Shown here: one piece after another, positions 6,279-18,061 of the stretch
How positions within the stretch are numbered: the first letter of the stretch is position 1
Layout of the letters: every line of letters begins with the position of its first letter
Origin: Planosporangium thailandense
Lineage (GTDB): Bacteria > Actinomycetota > Actinomycetes > Mycobacteriales > Micromonosporaceae
NCBI RefSeq assembly: GCF_011947195.1
Contig: NZ_JAATVY010000009.1
Coordinates: 1-64,000 of the forward strand
DNA length: 64,000 nucleotides
Direction: 5' to 3'
Made by a program: the position numbers and the translations under genes
The notes under the pieces: generated by a model
Seen by the model: only the letters and a program-made list of their open reading frames with translations
Told to the model about the DNA's origin: nothing
Databases searched by the model: none

Positions 6279-8759
6279 TCAACGCGTCAGTAGTGATCTC
6301 GCCGCTTGGATGATCTGGTCCTCGGTCACGAGTACATGTGCCGCGGCCGGGCCGAGCGGAATGAACGAGTCGACACCCGCGACCCGCCGCGCCACCCCAA
6401 CGTAACCGGTGTCGACCAGCGCGGCGAGCACCCCCTCACCGACTCCCCCACTGCGGCGGGTCTCGTCCACGACCAGGACCCGGCCGGTGGCGGCGGACTC
6501 GCGGATGATGTCGGCGACGGGCAGCGGCGACAGCCAGCGCAGGTCGACCACGCGGCAGCCGACCCCGTCGGCGGCCAGCCGGGCGGCTGCCCGCAGCGAC
6601 ATCCGGACGCCGTTGCCGAACGTGATGATTGTCAGGTCGCCGGCCGAGCCGAGGCCGTAGACGCGGGCCCGGCCGATCGGTACGTGCTCCGCCGACCAGC
6701 GCTCCGGCGCCCGGTACTCCGAAAGCCACTCCCCATCGCCGTCGGTGTGCAGGTCACGGGTGTGGTAGAGCGCGATGGGCTCGAGGTAGACGCAGACGCT
6801 GCCGTCGACGACGGCCGCCGCGAGACAGGTACGCAGCAGCGGCGCGGCGTCCTCGGCCCGCGCCGGCACGGCGACGACGAGCCCCGGTATGTCACGCAGC
6901 ACGGCGACGGAGTTGTCGTTGTGGAAGTGGCCACCGAAGCCCGACTGGTAGGCCAGGCCGGCGAGCCGTACGACCATCGGGTTGCGGTAGGCGCCCTGCG
7001 AGAAGAACTGCATGGTGGCCGCCTCGCCGCGCAGCTGGTCCTCGGCGTTGTGCAGATAGGCCAGGTACTGGATCTCGGGCACCGGCAGCATCCCGCCGAG
7101 GCCGACGCCGAGGCCGAGCCCCAGGATCGACGTCTCGTCCAGCAGCGTGTCGAAGACCCGGCCGACCCCGAACCGGTCCCGCAGCCCCTTGGTCACCCCG
7201 TACACGCCGCCCTTGCCGGCGACGTCCTCGCCGAAGACGAGCAGCTGAGGGTACGCCAGCAGCGCGTCGGTCAGCACCGCGTTGATCGTCTGGGCGAGTG
7301 TGAGCGGGCCGGCCTGTTCGGGCAGTTTGCCGCCGAATGCGGCGTTCCGGGCGGCGCCGCTGGGCACCCCGATGCCGCCCAGCGCGCGGGCGATGGCGGT
7401 GGACGCCGCCGACTCGCTGACCGCCGCGGGCTGGTCGGCCTCCGAGGCCTCCGCGGCCCCCGCGGCCCCCGCGGCCCCCGAAGCGGGCGAGGCCGGAGGG
7501 GCGGACGAGGCCTCCGAAGCGGGCGAGACCTCCGAAGGGGGCGAGACCTCCGAAGCGGCCTCTGGGGCGGGCGCCGCGAGCCGGGCGGCGGCGTCCGCGA
7601 CGGCGCGGGCGACGCGTACGGGCCGCCTGGGCGCGAGCGGGGCGGCGACCTCGCCGGGCGAGCCGAGCTTCGGCTCGGTCAGGATCTCCTCGGCGACCCG
7701 GCGCACCTCCCAGCCGACCTCGTCGTAGCGGGTGAGCAGGTCGGTGCGGGTGGCGAGGCCGGCCCGGACCAGCAGCGCGGCGGTGGCCAGGAGCGGGTCC
7801 CGGTCGACGTCCGCCGCGATCTCGGCGGGCGTGCGGTAGGCCTGTTCGGCGTCGGCGCCGGCGTGGCCCATGAGCCGGACCACGGACAGGTGCAGCACGG
7901 CGGGGCGGCGCTGTCGGCGTACCCAGGTGACCGCCTCGACGGCCGTGTCGTACGTGGCGGTGACGTCGCAGCCGTCGGCGGCGAAGTACCGGATGCCGGG
8001 ACGGCTGCGCAGGGCCTGCTCGACCCAGCCGGCCGGGGACCGGACACTGATGCCGAGCCCGTTGTCTTCGCAGACGAACAGGATCGGCAGGCCCAGGCCG
8101 GTGTGGGTGGACCAGCCGGCGGTGTTGAGCCCGGCGAGGGTGCTGGCGTGGTTGACGGAGGCGTCGCCGAAGGAACAGACCGCGATCGCGTCGGCCGGCC
8201 AGCCGGTGGCCTGGGCGTTGAGCCGGGAGATCCGCCGGCCGCGCGCGAGGGCGTACCCGACGCCGACGGCGCGCGGCACGTGCGAGCCGATGGTGGAGGT
8301 GGTGGGGATGATGTGCAGGTAGGGGTTGCCGAAGACCTTGTGCCGCCCGCCGGCGATCGGCTCCCGGCTGGAGGCGACGAGCCCGCGGAGGACGTCGCGG
8401 ATGGGGTCGCTGCCGGCCACCTGGGCTGCGCGGGCGCAGTAGAACGCGCCGGAGCGGTAGTGCAGCAGCGCCGGGTCGGTCGGGCGCAGGGCGGCGGCGA
8501 CCGCCGCGTTGCCCTCGTGGCCGGCCGAGCCGATGGTGTAGTACCCCTCGTCGAAGCTGCGTAGCCAGCGCGCGGCGAGGTCGAGGTGCCGGCTGGCGAG
8601 CTGTGCGGAGAACAGTTCCCAGGCCTTCGTGCCGGTCAGCGCCGTGCCCTCGCGTACCGGACCGTCGGGCTCCCGCTTCTCCTCGGCGGGTTCCATCCCG
8701 CCGAGGACCGCCCGGAACCGCTCGTCGAGATCCTGGGGGGTGGTCACGTCGCACAGCAT
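6279..8759 (-). CDS. Fused alpha/beta 2-oxoacid dehydrogenase E1 component (branched-chain type)
   Basis: 826 residues joining both E1 subunits in one chain. The alpha part (about 40-390) has the thiamine-diphosphate region GDASVNHASTLAG (from 198) ending in EDNG (from 231). The beta part starts near 486 (LTLAQTINAVLTDALLAYP) with FGEDVAGKGGVYGVTKGL and DETRRSGGVGEGV. Between them lies a low-complexity Ala/Ser/Glu/Pro linker (about 395-455) built from short DNA repeats. Family members decarboxylate pyruvate or branched-chain 2-oxoacids and hand the acyl group to a lipoyl E2. No E2 or E3 gene is adjacent, so the partner and substrate are unknown. The gene is divergent from aceE, with yjbQ between. 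ATG 8757-8759 has no clear ribosome site; GTG 12 nt downstream is an alternative. Confidence 0.85.
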   Translation of the reverse strand: MLCDVTTPQDLDERFRAVLGGMEPAEEKREPDGPVREGTALTGTKAWELFSAQLASRHLDLAARWLRSFDEGYYTIGSAGHEGNAAVAAALRPTDPALLHYRSGAFYCARAAQVAGSDPIRDVLRGLVASSREPIAGGRHKVFGNPYLHIIPTTSTIGSHVPRAVGVGYALARGRRISRLNAQATGWPADAIAVCSFGDASVNHASTLAGLNTAGWSTHTGLGLPILFVCEDNGLGISVRSPAGWVEQALRSRPGIRYFAADGCDVTATYDTAVEAVTWVRRQRRPAVLHLSVVRLMGHAGADAEQAYRTPAEIAADVDRDPLLATAALLVRAGLATRTDLLTRYDEVGWEVRRVAEEILTEPKLGSPGEVAAPLAPRRPVRVARAVADAAARLAAPAPEAASEVSPPSEVSPASEASSAPPASPASGAAGAAGAAEASEADQPAAVSESAASTAIARALGGIGVPSGAARNAAFGGKLPEQAGPLTLAQTINAVLTDALLAYPQLLVFGEDVAGKGGVYGVTKGLRDRFGVGRVFDTLLDETSILGLGLGVGLGGMLPVPEIQYLAYLHNAEDQLRGEAATMQFFSQGAYRNPMVVRLAGLAYQSGFGGHFHNDNSVAVLRDIPGLVVAVPARAEDAAPLLRTCLAAAVVDGSVCVYLEPIALYHTRDLHTDGDGEWLSEYRAPERWSAEHVPIGRARVYGLGSAGDLTIITFGNGVRMSLRAAARLAADGVGCRVVDLRWLSPLPVADIIRESAATGRVLVVDETRRSGGVGEGVLAALVDTGYVGVARRVAGVDSFIPLGPAAAHVLVTEDQIIQAARSLLTR
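7440..7565. repeat. Short tandem repeats encoding the E1 linker
   Basis: Two adjoining in-frame tracts: about three 9-bp GCGGCCCCC-type units near 7455-7485, and about three imperfect 18-bp units containing CCTCCGAAG near 7507-7560. They encode the Ala-Gly and Ser-Glu linker of the fused E1. Unit lengths are multiples of three, so copy-number change would alter linker length without a frameshift. Confidence 0.7.
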
Positions 8760-8805
8760 GTCGGAAACCCGGCGGCCGGGGCCAGCCCGTGCTTACGATG
8801 TCACC

Positions 8806-9210
8806 TCACCCCGGCAGGAACGAGAAGCGCACCTGCCGTGTCGGATTATCGACATTCGGGTCAACCAGGCAGATCGACTGCCAGGTCCCCAGCGCGATCT
8901 TGCCGCCGATCACCGGGAGCGTGGCGTACGGCGCGACGAACGCCGGCAGCACGTGGTCGCGGCCGTGCCCGGGCGAGCCGTGGCGGTGCCGCCACCGGTC
9001 GTCGGCGGGCAGTACGTCGTCGAGGGCCCGCAGCAGGTCGTCGTCGCTGCCGGCGCCGGTCTCGATGATCGCCACGCCGGCGGTGGCGTGCGGTACGAAG
9101 ACGTGGAGCAGCCCGTCGCCGCGCCCGGAGACGAACTCGGCTGCCTCACCTGTGATGTCGCGGACAGTCGGCGCCGACCCCGTCCGAACCGTTATTACTG
9201 ATGAGTACAT
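8806..9210 (-). CDS. YjbQ/UPF0047 family protein
   Basis: 134 residues from ATG 9208-9210. A longer upstream frame exists, but MYSSVITVRT is the usual family start. Signatures include LLHVFVPHATAGVAIIETG, RWRHRHGSPGHGRDHVLPAF and LGTWQSICLVD, which contain the conserved His/Glu cluster thought to bind metal. YjbQ proteins are annotated as secondary thiamine-phosphate synthase-like because the E. coli member complements thiE; the true role is unsettled. It shares its strand with the thiamine-diphosphate-dependent E1 gene, 46 bp upstream of that gene's start, and is divergent from aceE. Confidence 0.85.
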   Translation of the reverse strand: MYSSVITVRTGSAPTVRDITGEAAEFVSGRGDGLLHVFVPHATAGVAIIETGAGSDDDLLRALDDVLPADDRWRHRHGSPGHGRDHVLPAFVAPYATLPVIGGKIALGTWQSICLVDPNVDNPTRQVRFSFLPG

Positions 9211-9277
9211 GTGTCGATCATCCCAGTTGACGCGTCGGTAGCGTGACGCGAGGCGGGGTAAGCGTGCACCATGGTTC

Positions 9278-9291
9278 GGTAGAGCTTTACC
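9278..9291. promoter_or_regulatory. Candidate dyad in the yjbQ-aceE intergenic region
   Basis: GGTAGAGCTTTACC is a near-perfect 14-bp inverted repeat between two divergent genes, 25 bp before the aceE start. An operator role is only inferred. Confidence 0.25.
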
Positions 9292-9315
9292 AGCACGCAT
9301 CCCTAAGGAACGCCT

Positions 9316-12057
<2,742 letters not shown>

Positions 12058-12069
12058 CCCGCCCCTGAC

Positions 12070-12121
12070 GCGATCTTGGACACTTGTGGGACCTATAGGT
12101 CCCACAAGTGTCCAAGATCGC
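12070..12121. terminator. Perfect 26-bp-arm palindrome between convergent genes (GATCTTGG type)
   Basis: 52 bp with two perfect 26-bp arms and no loop, centred at 12095/12096. It begins GCGATCTTGGACACTTG. It lies between the aceE stop (12057) and the end of the convergent S15-type gene (12131), so it can act as a bidirectional terminator. The first 17 bases match the palindrome at 63211-63264. Confidence 0.75.
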
Positions 12122-12130
12122 ATAGAACGA

Positions 12131-13756
12131 TCAGCGGAGCGTCACGTCCAGCCACGAACCGCTGCCGAACGACACCGTGGCGCCCGCCTGGTCGGCGTCC
12201 ATGTAGAGCGGGTCCTTCGTGTCGATGACCAGGGCGAGGTGGTGGCCGGCGGGGATGTCGTCGGCCATCGCCTCGAGCTTGAGATCGATGGTGCGCGTGG
12301 ACGCCAGCCAGGTGATCGGCGCCTGGGCGATGAGCTTGCCGAAGGCCAACGGGCCGGCGTCGTACAGGTAAGCCACCAGCGTCCCGGTCGACGCCGCGGA
12401 GTTGACCGCGAGATGCAGCGTCGGGCAGCCGCGGATCGCCTCGTTGGCGGGCAGCGGGTCCGACTCCCAGACCGCCGCGTTGTTCCGGTTGATCAGGGGC
12501 AGCCACACGGTCGGCGCGATCCCGGTCAGGCCGGTGAGCCCGTTGGTCAGCAGCGGTATCCCGGCGCCGGCGACCGTGTCGGTGCCCATCGAGATCGACT
12601 CCGACCAGGCGCCGGGCGCGCTCGTCGACATCGGGCCGGTGCCGTCCCACCAGTGTGCGCCGCCCAGGTACATCCGCTGGGTCGAGGTGGTGACGTGCGC
12701 CCAGTCGGCGTACGACTCGACGGCGTCGCTGCCGAGGTGGCGCAGGACGACCGGCGGCTCGGTGTCGATGCCGGTCGGCTTGCCGGCGAGGTACCGGTCG
12801 AACCACCGGTACGCGCTGTCCCACACGTGGTTGGGCAGCCCGAACAGGCCGAGCCCTTCGACGACGGCGTGGTCACCCGGGGCGAACTCCAGCCGCTTCG
12901 GGCCGGTCAGCTTGCCGTAGAAGTCGACGAGCTGGTTGGGCGCGAAGAGGCTGTCGCCGTACGCGTTGGCCATGAGGATCGCCGGGTGGTTGCGGTTGAT
13001 GGCGTCGAGGTAGGTGTCCGGAGAGCGGACCCGGCCCCAGGCCTTGAGGGGTTCCACGTCGGTGTTTCCACTGTCGAGGTACGCCTTGGCCATGGCGGAG
13101 AACTCGGCGCTGGGCCGGCCGACGAGCTGCGCGACGGTCTTGAGCAGCCACACCGTCTGCGGCCGGCGGGTGTCGTTGCCGTACAGCGACGTCACCAGGT
13201 CGGTCCAACAGCTCATCGCGACGACCGCCTTGATGCGGGGGTCGAACGCGGAGGCGAGCAGGCTGATGCCGGAGCCGTAGGAGACGCCCGCGATACCGAG
13301 GTGCGCGGGGTCGGCGGCGGTGTTGGCGAGCAGCCAGTCGACCACGCTCGACGCGTCGGCGACGTCCTTGGGGCCGGCGACGTCGATCTCTCCGCCCGAG
13401 TCCCAGAAACCCCTCGTCGTGTACGACAGGACCACGTACCCGCGGCTGGCGAACGCCCGGGCCTGCGCGAGGTACTGGAGATCGTTGAGTCCCCAGCTGT
13501 TGACGAACACGATCGCCGGGTGGCGGCCGGCGGTCGTCGGGGCGACCACGTTCGCCTTGAGCACCACGCCGTCCTTGGCGGGGATGTCGACGAAGCGGAA
13601 TCCCGTGATCGGGGTGCTCTCGGCGGTGGCTGCTGACCGGGCGGCCGCGGCGCGGTGGGCGGCGACGGCGGCACTCGCGGGCGCCGGGGCGGACAGTGTG
13701 ACGGTGGTGACTCCGGCGAGGACGGCTGAGAGGACGGCGGATCGACGCAGCGCCAT
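12131..13756 (-). CDS. Secreted S15/CocE-type alpha/beta hydrolase (X-Pro dipeptidyl-peptidase-like)
   Basis: 541 residues. A signal peptide (LSAVLAGVTTVTLSAPAPASA, cleavage near 29) precedes a catalytic alpha/beta-hydrolase domain: NSWGLND near 86, YTTRGFWDSGG near 112 and the nucleophile elbow GVSYGSG with Ser near 159. From about 365 comes the jelly-roll domain typical of X-Pro dipeptidyl-peptidase and cocaine-esterase relatives (PLPANEAIRGCPTLHLAVNS and AGHHLALVIDTKDPLY). Acyl-peptide or ester substrate cannot be told apart. The promoter carries two TTAC-N6-GTAA operators, so TetR-like repression is likely. No regulator gene is adjacent. Confidence 0.85.
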   Translation of the reverse strand: MALRRSAVLSAVLAGVTTVTLSAPAPASAAVAAHRAAAARSAATAESTPITGFRFVDIPAKDGVVLKANVVAPTTAGRHPAIVFVNSWGLNDLQYLAQARAFASRGYVVLSYTTRGFWDSGGEIDVAGPKDVADASSVVDWLLANTAADPAHLGIAGVSYGSGISLLASAFDPRIKAVVAMSCWTDLVTSLYGNDTRRPQTVWLLKTVAQLVGRPSAEFSAMAKAYLDSGNTDVEPLKAWGRVRSPDTYLDAINRNHPAILMANAYGDSLFAPNQLVDFYGKLTGPKRLEFAPGDHAVVEGLGLFGLPNHVWDSAYRWFDRYLAGKPTGIDTEPPVVLRHLGSDAVESYADWAHVTTSTQRMYLGGAHWWDGTGPMSTSAPGAWSESISMGTDTVAGAGIPLLTNGLTGLTGIAPTVWLPLINRNNAAVWESDPLPANEAIRGCPTLHLAVNSAASTGTLVAYLYDAGPLAFGKLIAQAPITWLASTRTIDLKLEAMADDIPAGHHLALVIDTKDPLYMDADQAGATVSFGSGSWLDVTLR

Positions 13757-13780
13757 GGACGCCTCCAGTAAATGGAGAAG

Positions 13781-13836
13781 TTACCAACTGGTAACAGGAA
13801 TTACTGGAGGGTAACTTCATGTGCAGCAGGTCACAA
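13781..13836 (-). promoter_or_regulatory. Promoter with two phased TTAC-N6-GTAA operators
   Basis: On the minus strand a -35 TTGTGA (13831-13836), a 17-bp spacer and a -10 TACCCT (13808-13813) precede the S15-type gene. Two TTAC-N6-GTAA dyads occur at 13781-13794 and 13801-13814, exactly 20 bp apart. The upstream one overlaps the -10 box; the other covers the expected transcription start. This is the usual layout for a dimeric repressor, most simply of TetR type. Confidence 0.65.
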
Positions 13837-14010
13837 TAGTGATAGTCATGAATAGCTAAACGCTACTTTCCGGATATTTCGCCCGGCCGGCACGCACCGT
13901 CACCACGTACAAATGGGGCGTCACCACATTCCCCGTTAACTGATCGACGGGTATCGCGGTAGGGGCGGAACGGATTAGTGTCCGAGCAAGCTTCACGTTC
14001 GGAGGCGAGC

Positions 14011-15381
14011 ATGACCGACGAGCCGCTGCCCGACTTCCCACCCGACTTCCGCTGGGGCGTGTCGACCGCCGCCTATCAGATCGAGGGCGCCGCGGGCGAG
14101 GACGGCCGCGGACCGTCCATCTGGGACACCTTCAGCCACCAGCCCGACCGCATCGGCGACGGCAGCACCGGCGACGTGACCTGCGACCACTACCACCGGT
14201 ACGCCGGAGACGTGGCGCTGATGGCCGACCTGGGCGTGCGGACGTACCGGTTCTCGGTCGCCTGGCCACGCATCCAGCCCGCCGGGCAGGGCGCGCCCGA
14301 CCCGCGCGGTCTGGCGTTCTACGACCGGCTCGTCGACGCGCTCCTCGAGCGGGGCATCGAGCCGGCCGTCACGCTGTTCCACTGGGACCTGCCGCAGCCG
14401 TTGCAGGACGCCGGTGGCTGGACCAACCGCGACACCGCCGCCCGCTTCGGCGAGTACGCCGAGATCGTCGCGCGGGCGCTCGGTGACCGGGTCGCGCTGT
14501 GGATGACGCTCAACGAGCCGTTCATCCACTTCGCCCTCGGACACCTGCTCGGCCTGCACGCGCCCGGCCGGCAACTGCTCGACGACCCGTTCCCGGTGGT
14601 ACACCACCAACTGCTGGGCCACGGGCTCGCGACGGCCGCGATCCGCCGGCACGCCAGCGGCGGCGTGGCGATCGCGAACAACTACTCGCCGGCCTGGGCG
14701 GTCGGCCCCGACGGCACCCCGGACACCGCCGACGGCGCCGACCGGGCCGCCGCCGTGGCGTACGACGCGTTCCACAACCGTCTGTTCACCGATCCCCTGC
14801 TGCGCGGGCGCTACCCCGACGGCATCGACCAGTTGGCCGGCGTCGATCCCGACCGGGTCGTCCTCGACGGCGACCTCGACATCATCTCCGCCCGGCTCGA
14901 CGTGCTGGGCGTCAACTATTACCAGCCGACCGGCGTACGTGCCCCGGCGCCCGACAACCCGCTGCCGTTCGACCTGACGGCGCTGTCGGGGTACCCCACG
15001 ACCGCGTTCGGCTGGCCGGTCGTCCCCGCCGGGCTGACCCAGACGCTCGTCATGCTCGCCGACCGCTACGGCGACGCCCTCCCACCGATGTGGATCACCG
15101 AAAACGGGTGCTGCTACGACGACAAGCCCGGCCCGGACGCCGTCGTGGCCGACCACGACCGGATCGCGTACCTCGACGCGCACATCCGGGCGGTGCGGGC
15201 CGCGCTGGACGCCGGGGTACGCGTCGACGGGTACTGCGTGTGGTCGTTGCTGGACAACTGGGAGTGGGCCGAGGGGTTCACCAAGCGGTTCGGGCTGGTC
15301 CACGTCGACTTCGACACCCAGCGGCGCACCCCGAAGGCGTCGTACGCGTGGTACCGCGACCTCATCGCCCGTACCCGATGA
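14011..15381 (+). CDS. GH1 family beta-glucosidase-type glycosidase
   Basis: 456 residues from ATG 14011, chosen because GGAGG at 14001-14005 is ideally spaced. GH1 hallmarks are FRWGVSTAAYQIEGA at the N-terminus, the acid/base TLNEP near 165, the nucleophile ITENG near 363, and the sugar-binding end phrase WSLLDNWEWAEGFTKRFG. There is no signal peptide, so it acts in the cytoplasm on imported disaccharides such as cellobiose or other beta-glycosides. The stop codon overlaps the start of the MFS transporter (ATGA), so the two are translationally coupled and the transporter probably brings in its substrate. Confidence 0.93.
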   Translation: MTDEPLPDFPPDFRWGVSTAAYQIEGAAGEDGRGPSIWDTFSHQPDRIGDGSTGDVTCDHYHRYAGDVALMADLGVRTYRFSVAWPRIQPAGQGAPDPRGLAFYDRLVDALLERGIEPAVTLFHWDLPQPLQDAGGWTNRDTAARFGEYAEIVARALGDRVALWMTLNEPFIHFALGHLLGLHAPGRQLLDDPFPVVHHQLLGHGLATAAIRRHASGGVAIANNYSPAWAVGPDGTPDTADGADRAAAVAYDAFHNRLFTDPLLRGRYPDGIDQLAGVDPDRVVLDGDLDIISARLDVLGVNYYQPTGVRAPAPDNPLPFDLTALSGYPTTAFGWPVVPAGLTQTLVMLADRYGDALPPMWITENGCCYDDKPGPDAVVADHDRIAYLDAHIRAVRAALDAGVRVDGYCVWSLLDNWEWAEGFTKRFGLVHVDFDTQRRTPKASYAWYRDLIARTR

Positions 15382-16655
15382 CCGCGACCGAGGCGGGCAC
15401 CCCGGCGGCGGTGTCGGCGGTCGCCGAGCCGACGCAGCCGGTCGGCGCGCGCTGGGTCACGCTGCTCGTGTGCGCGAACCTGGGCCTGTGGATGGCTTTC
15501 TACACGCCGATCCAGGTGCTGCTGCCCCAGCAGATCGCCGCCATCGATCCCGGCCACAAGGAGGCCCTGCTGGGTTGGGTGACCGGGATCGGCGCGCTGG
15601 TCGCGGTGGTCGCCAACCCCCTGGCCGGTGCCCTGTCCGACCGGACCAGGATCGCCGTACGCGGGCGGGCGTCGGGCCGCCGTCATGTCTGGACGCTCGC
15701 CGGTGGGCTCCTCGGGGCGCTCGCGCTGACGCTGCTGGCCGGGCAGCGCACCATCGGCGGGGTGATCCTCGGCTGGGCGCTCGCCCAGGTCTGCTTCAAC
15801 GCGATGCTCGCCACGCTCACCGCCGCGCTGCCCGACCGGGTACCCGTGGCCCAGCGCGGCGCGGTCTCCGGCTGGATCGGCATCCCGCAGATCCTCGGCC
15901 TGGTCGTCGGCGTCGTCCTGGTGACCGCTGTCGTCTCCGGCACCCGCGCCGGCTACCTGGCCATCGCCGTCGCGGCGGCGCTGCTGATCGTGCCGTTCAC
16001 GCTGGCCACGCCGGACGACCCGCTGCCGCCCGGGCAGGCGCCGCCGCTGCGCGCCCGCGCGCTGCTGTCCGGGCTGTGGGTGAGTCCCCGCCGTCATCCC
16101 GACTTCGCCTGGGCCTGGATCACCCGGTTCCTGGTGCAGCTCGGCAACGCGATGGGCACCCTGTACCTGCTGTACTTCCTGCGCGACCGGGTCCACCACC
16201 CGCACCCCGAGGACGGGTTGCTGGTCCTGATCCTCGTGTACGCCGCCGCGCTGGTCGCCACGACCGTGGTGGCCGGGCGGCGCTCCGACCGCACCGGCCG
16301 GCGCCGGTCGTTCGCGGTGTGGTCGGGCCTGGTGATGACCGGCGCGGCGCTGGTGCTCGCCGGCTGGCCGACGTGGCCGGGGGCGGTCCTCGCCGCGGCC
16401 GTGCTGGGCTGCGGGTACGGCGTGTACGTGGCGGTCGACGCCGCGTTGATCACACAGGTGCTGCCGGCGGCGACCGACCGGGCGAAGGATCTGGGCGTCA
16501 TCAACATCGCCAACTCGGCGCCGCAGGTGCTCGGGCCGGCGCTGTCCGCGCCCGTCGTGGTGCACCTGGGCGGCTACCCGGCGCTGTACGCCCTGACCGC
16601 GGTGGTCACGCTGCTGGGCAGCGTGTTCGTCCTGCGGATCCGGTCGGTCCCGTGA
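15378..16655 (+). CDS. Major facilitator superfamily transporter
   Basis: 425 residues with about 12 hydrophobic segments, starting at WVTLLVCANLGLWMAF near 27. The loop NPLAGALSDRTR carries the MFS signature between helices 2 and 3, and GRRSDRTGRRR is the equivalent in the second half. It overlaps the GH1 gene by ATGA, so it is probably the matching glycoside permease. The overall look is that of SLC45/GPH-like or sugar-type MFS proteins. Substrate assignment rests on context only. Confidence 0.85.
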   Translation: MTATEAGTPAAVSAVAEPTQPVGARWVTLLVCANLGLWMAFYTPIQVLLPQQIAAIDPGHKEALLGWVTGIGALVAVVANPLAGALSDRTRIAVRGRASGRRHVWTLAGGLLGALALTLLAGQRTIGGVILGWALAQVCFNAMLATLTAALPDRVPVAQRGAVSGWIGIPQILGLVVGVVLVTAVVSGTRAGYLAIAVAAALLIVPFTLATPDDPLPPGQAPPLRARALLSGLWVSPRRHPDFAWAWITRFLVQLGNAMGTLYLLYFLRDRVHHPHPEDGLLVLILVYAAALVATTVVAGRRSDRTGRRRSFAVWSGLVMTGAALVLAGWPTWPGAVLAAAVLGCGYGVYVAVDAALITQVLPAATDRAKDLGVINIANSAPQVLGPALSAPVVVHLGGYPALYALTAVVTLLGSVFVLRIRSVP

Positions 16656-16661
16656 TCGGGT

Positions 16662-17942
16662 TTAGAGCGCGCTGCCCTTCACCCAGTCGTCCCAGCTCAT
16701 GTTCCAGCCGCCGGGGCTGTCCCACAGCTGCAACTGCTTGGGCGTGTTCCTGACGTCGACCACGTCGCCCGGCCCGAAGTTGTTGTAGATCCAGTCGATG
16801 TTGGCGGGGCCGATGTTGATGCAGCCGTGCGAGGTGTTGGTGTGGCCGTGGGCCCAGATGTTCCAGTCGGCCAGGTGCAGGTACTCACCGGAGTAGCTGA
16901 TCTGGACGGTCTTCTTGATGTCCTCGTCGTAGTAGAACTTGCTGGACTTGTCGGTCAGTCCGTAGCTGGCCGAGGACATGTGGGTCACCGGGGCCTTGCC
17001 GATGACGACGTGGGGGCCGCTGCGGGTCCAGAAGTCGATCGTCTGGCCGTTGGCGCCCTTGGTCTCGCCGCCCATGCCCATGCTGACCGGGATCGTCTTC
17101 ACCAGCTCGCCGTCGACGTACACCTTCATGATCTTGCTGGCGGAGTCGGCGATCGCGATCTTCGACTGACCGATCTTGAACGACGCGCTCACGTCGGACT
17201 GGCCGTAGAGCCCGTTACCGAGGTCCTTGCCGTAGACGGTCGCCTTGACAGTGACCTGGGTGCCGCTCTTCCAGTACTCCTTGGGCCGCCACTGCACCTC
17301 CTGGTTGCCGTTCCAGTGCCAGGCGCCCTCGACCTCGGGGCTCGTGGTGACCTGGAGGGTGCGCTGCGCGGCCGCCTTGTCGGGGATCGGCTCGTCCCAG
17401 TGCACGATCACGGGCTGGCCGACGCCGTAGGTGCCGCCGTCCTGGAGGAGGTGGGACGCGCTGGCCTGCAGGTACGGCTGGGTCATGTTGGGCGGCTTGA
17501 GGGTGGTGAAGGAGGCGACCTGCTCGATGTGCTGGTGGGCGCTGTTGGTGCCGTCCGCCGTCACCTTGTACTGCTTGCCGTAGCCCAGGTATTCGGTGGT
17601 GTGCCAGGTCTTGTGTGCCGCGTCGAACTCGCCGCTGACCTGCTTGCCGTCGGCATTGGCGACCGTGACGGTCTCCAGGGTGGCGTCCTTGGCGGTCACG
17701 TTGACGGGGTCGAGAACGGAGACGTCGGTGGTGTCGGCGGCCGGAGTGATCTTGAACTCACCGGGCGCCTTCTTCACGCCGACTCCGCCGGCGCCGCCCG
17801 CCTCGCCGGAGGGCATGCCCGATCCCGGACTGCGCCAGGCCGCCGTGTTGTCAGGGGCGCATCCGGCGACCGCAACCAGCGCCAGTGCGACGGCCGCCAG
17901 CCCGGCAAGCCGGGTGTACGACCGACGAGGCGGCTTGTGCAT
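16662..17942 (-). CDS. L,D-transpeptidase lipoprotein (Ig-like plus YkuD)
   Basis: 426 residues. A lipobox LVAVAGC places the lipidated Cys near 28. Two Ig-like beta domains follow (about 60-150 and 150-255), then a YkuD catalytic domain (about 258-400) with [13 protein letters not shown] supplying His and the catalytic Cys. This is the architecture of mycobacterial LdtMt2-type enzymes, which form 3-3 cross-links in peptidoglycan and are inhibited by carbapenems. It acts at the outer face of the membrane. The gene ends 6 bp from the convergent MFS gene, with no room for a separate terminator. Confidence 0.93.
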   Translation of the reverse strand: MHKPPRRSYTRLAGLAAVALALVAVAGCAPDNTAAWRSPGSGMPSGEAGGAGGVGVKKAPGEFKITPAADTTDVSVLDPVNVTAKDATLETVTVANADGKQVSGEFDAAHKTWHTTEYLGYGKQYKVTADGTNSAHQHIEQVASFTTLKPPNMTQPYLQASASHLLQDGGTYGVGQPVIVHWDEPIPDKAAAQRTLQVTTSPEVEGAWHWNGNQEVQWRPKEYWKSGTQVTVKATVYGKDLGNGLYGQSDVSASFKIGQSKIAIADSASKIMKVYVDGELVKTIPVSMGMGGETKGANGQTIDFWTRSGPHVVIGKAPVTHMSSASYGLTDKSSKFYYDEDIKKTVQISYSGEYLHLADWNIWAHGHTNTSHGCINIGPANIDWIYNNFGPGDVVDVRNTPKQLQLWDSPGGWNMSWDDWVKGSAL

Positions 17943-18061
17943 TGCGCTCCTCCCCCAACACCTGTTCGTTCGTCACGCAATCTACTGAGCCCAGGCAAGC
18001 GATGCGACCCCACTACCGGCCCGCGTGTCGCGACGACCGGGTGGGCCATAAGGTAGAAACC

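Noticed and set aside
6306-8564. A 752-codon plus-strand frame over the fused E1
   Set aside because: It is antisense to an enzyme with clear thiamine-diphosphate motifs.
13853-13865. TAGC-N5-GCTA dyad upstream of the GH1 gene
   Set aside because: It is too short and far from the start to call an operator.
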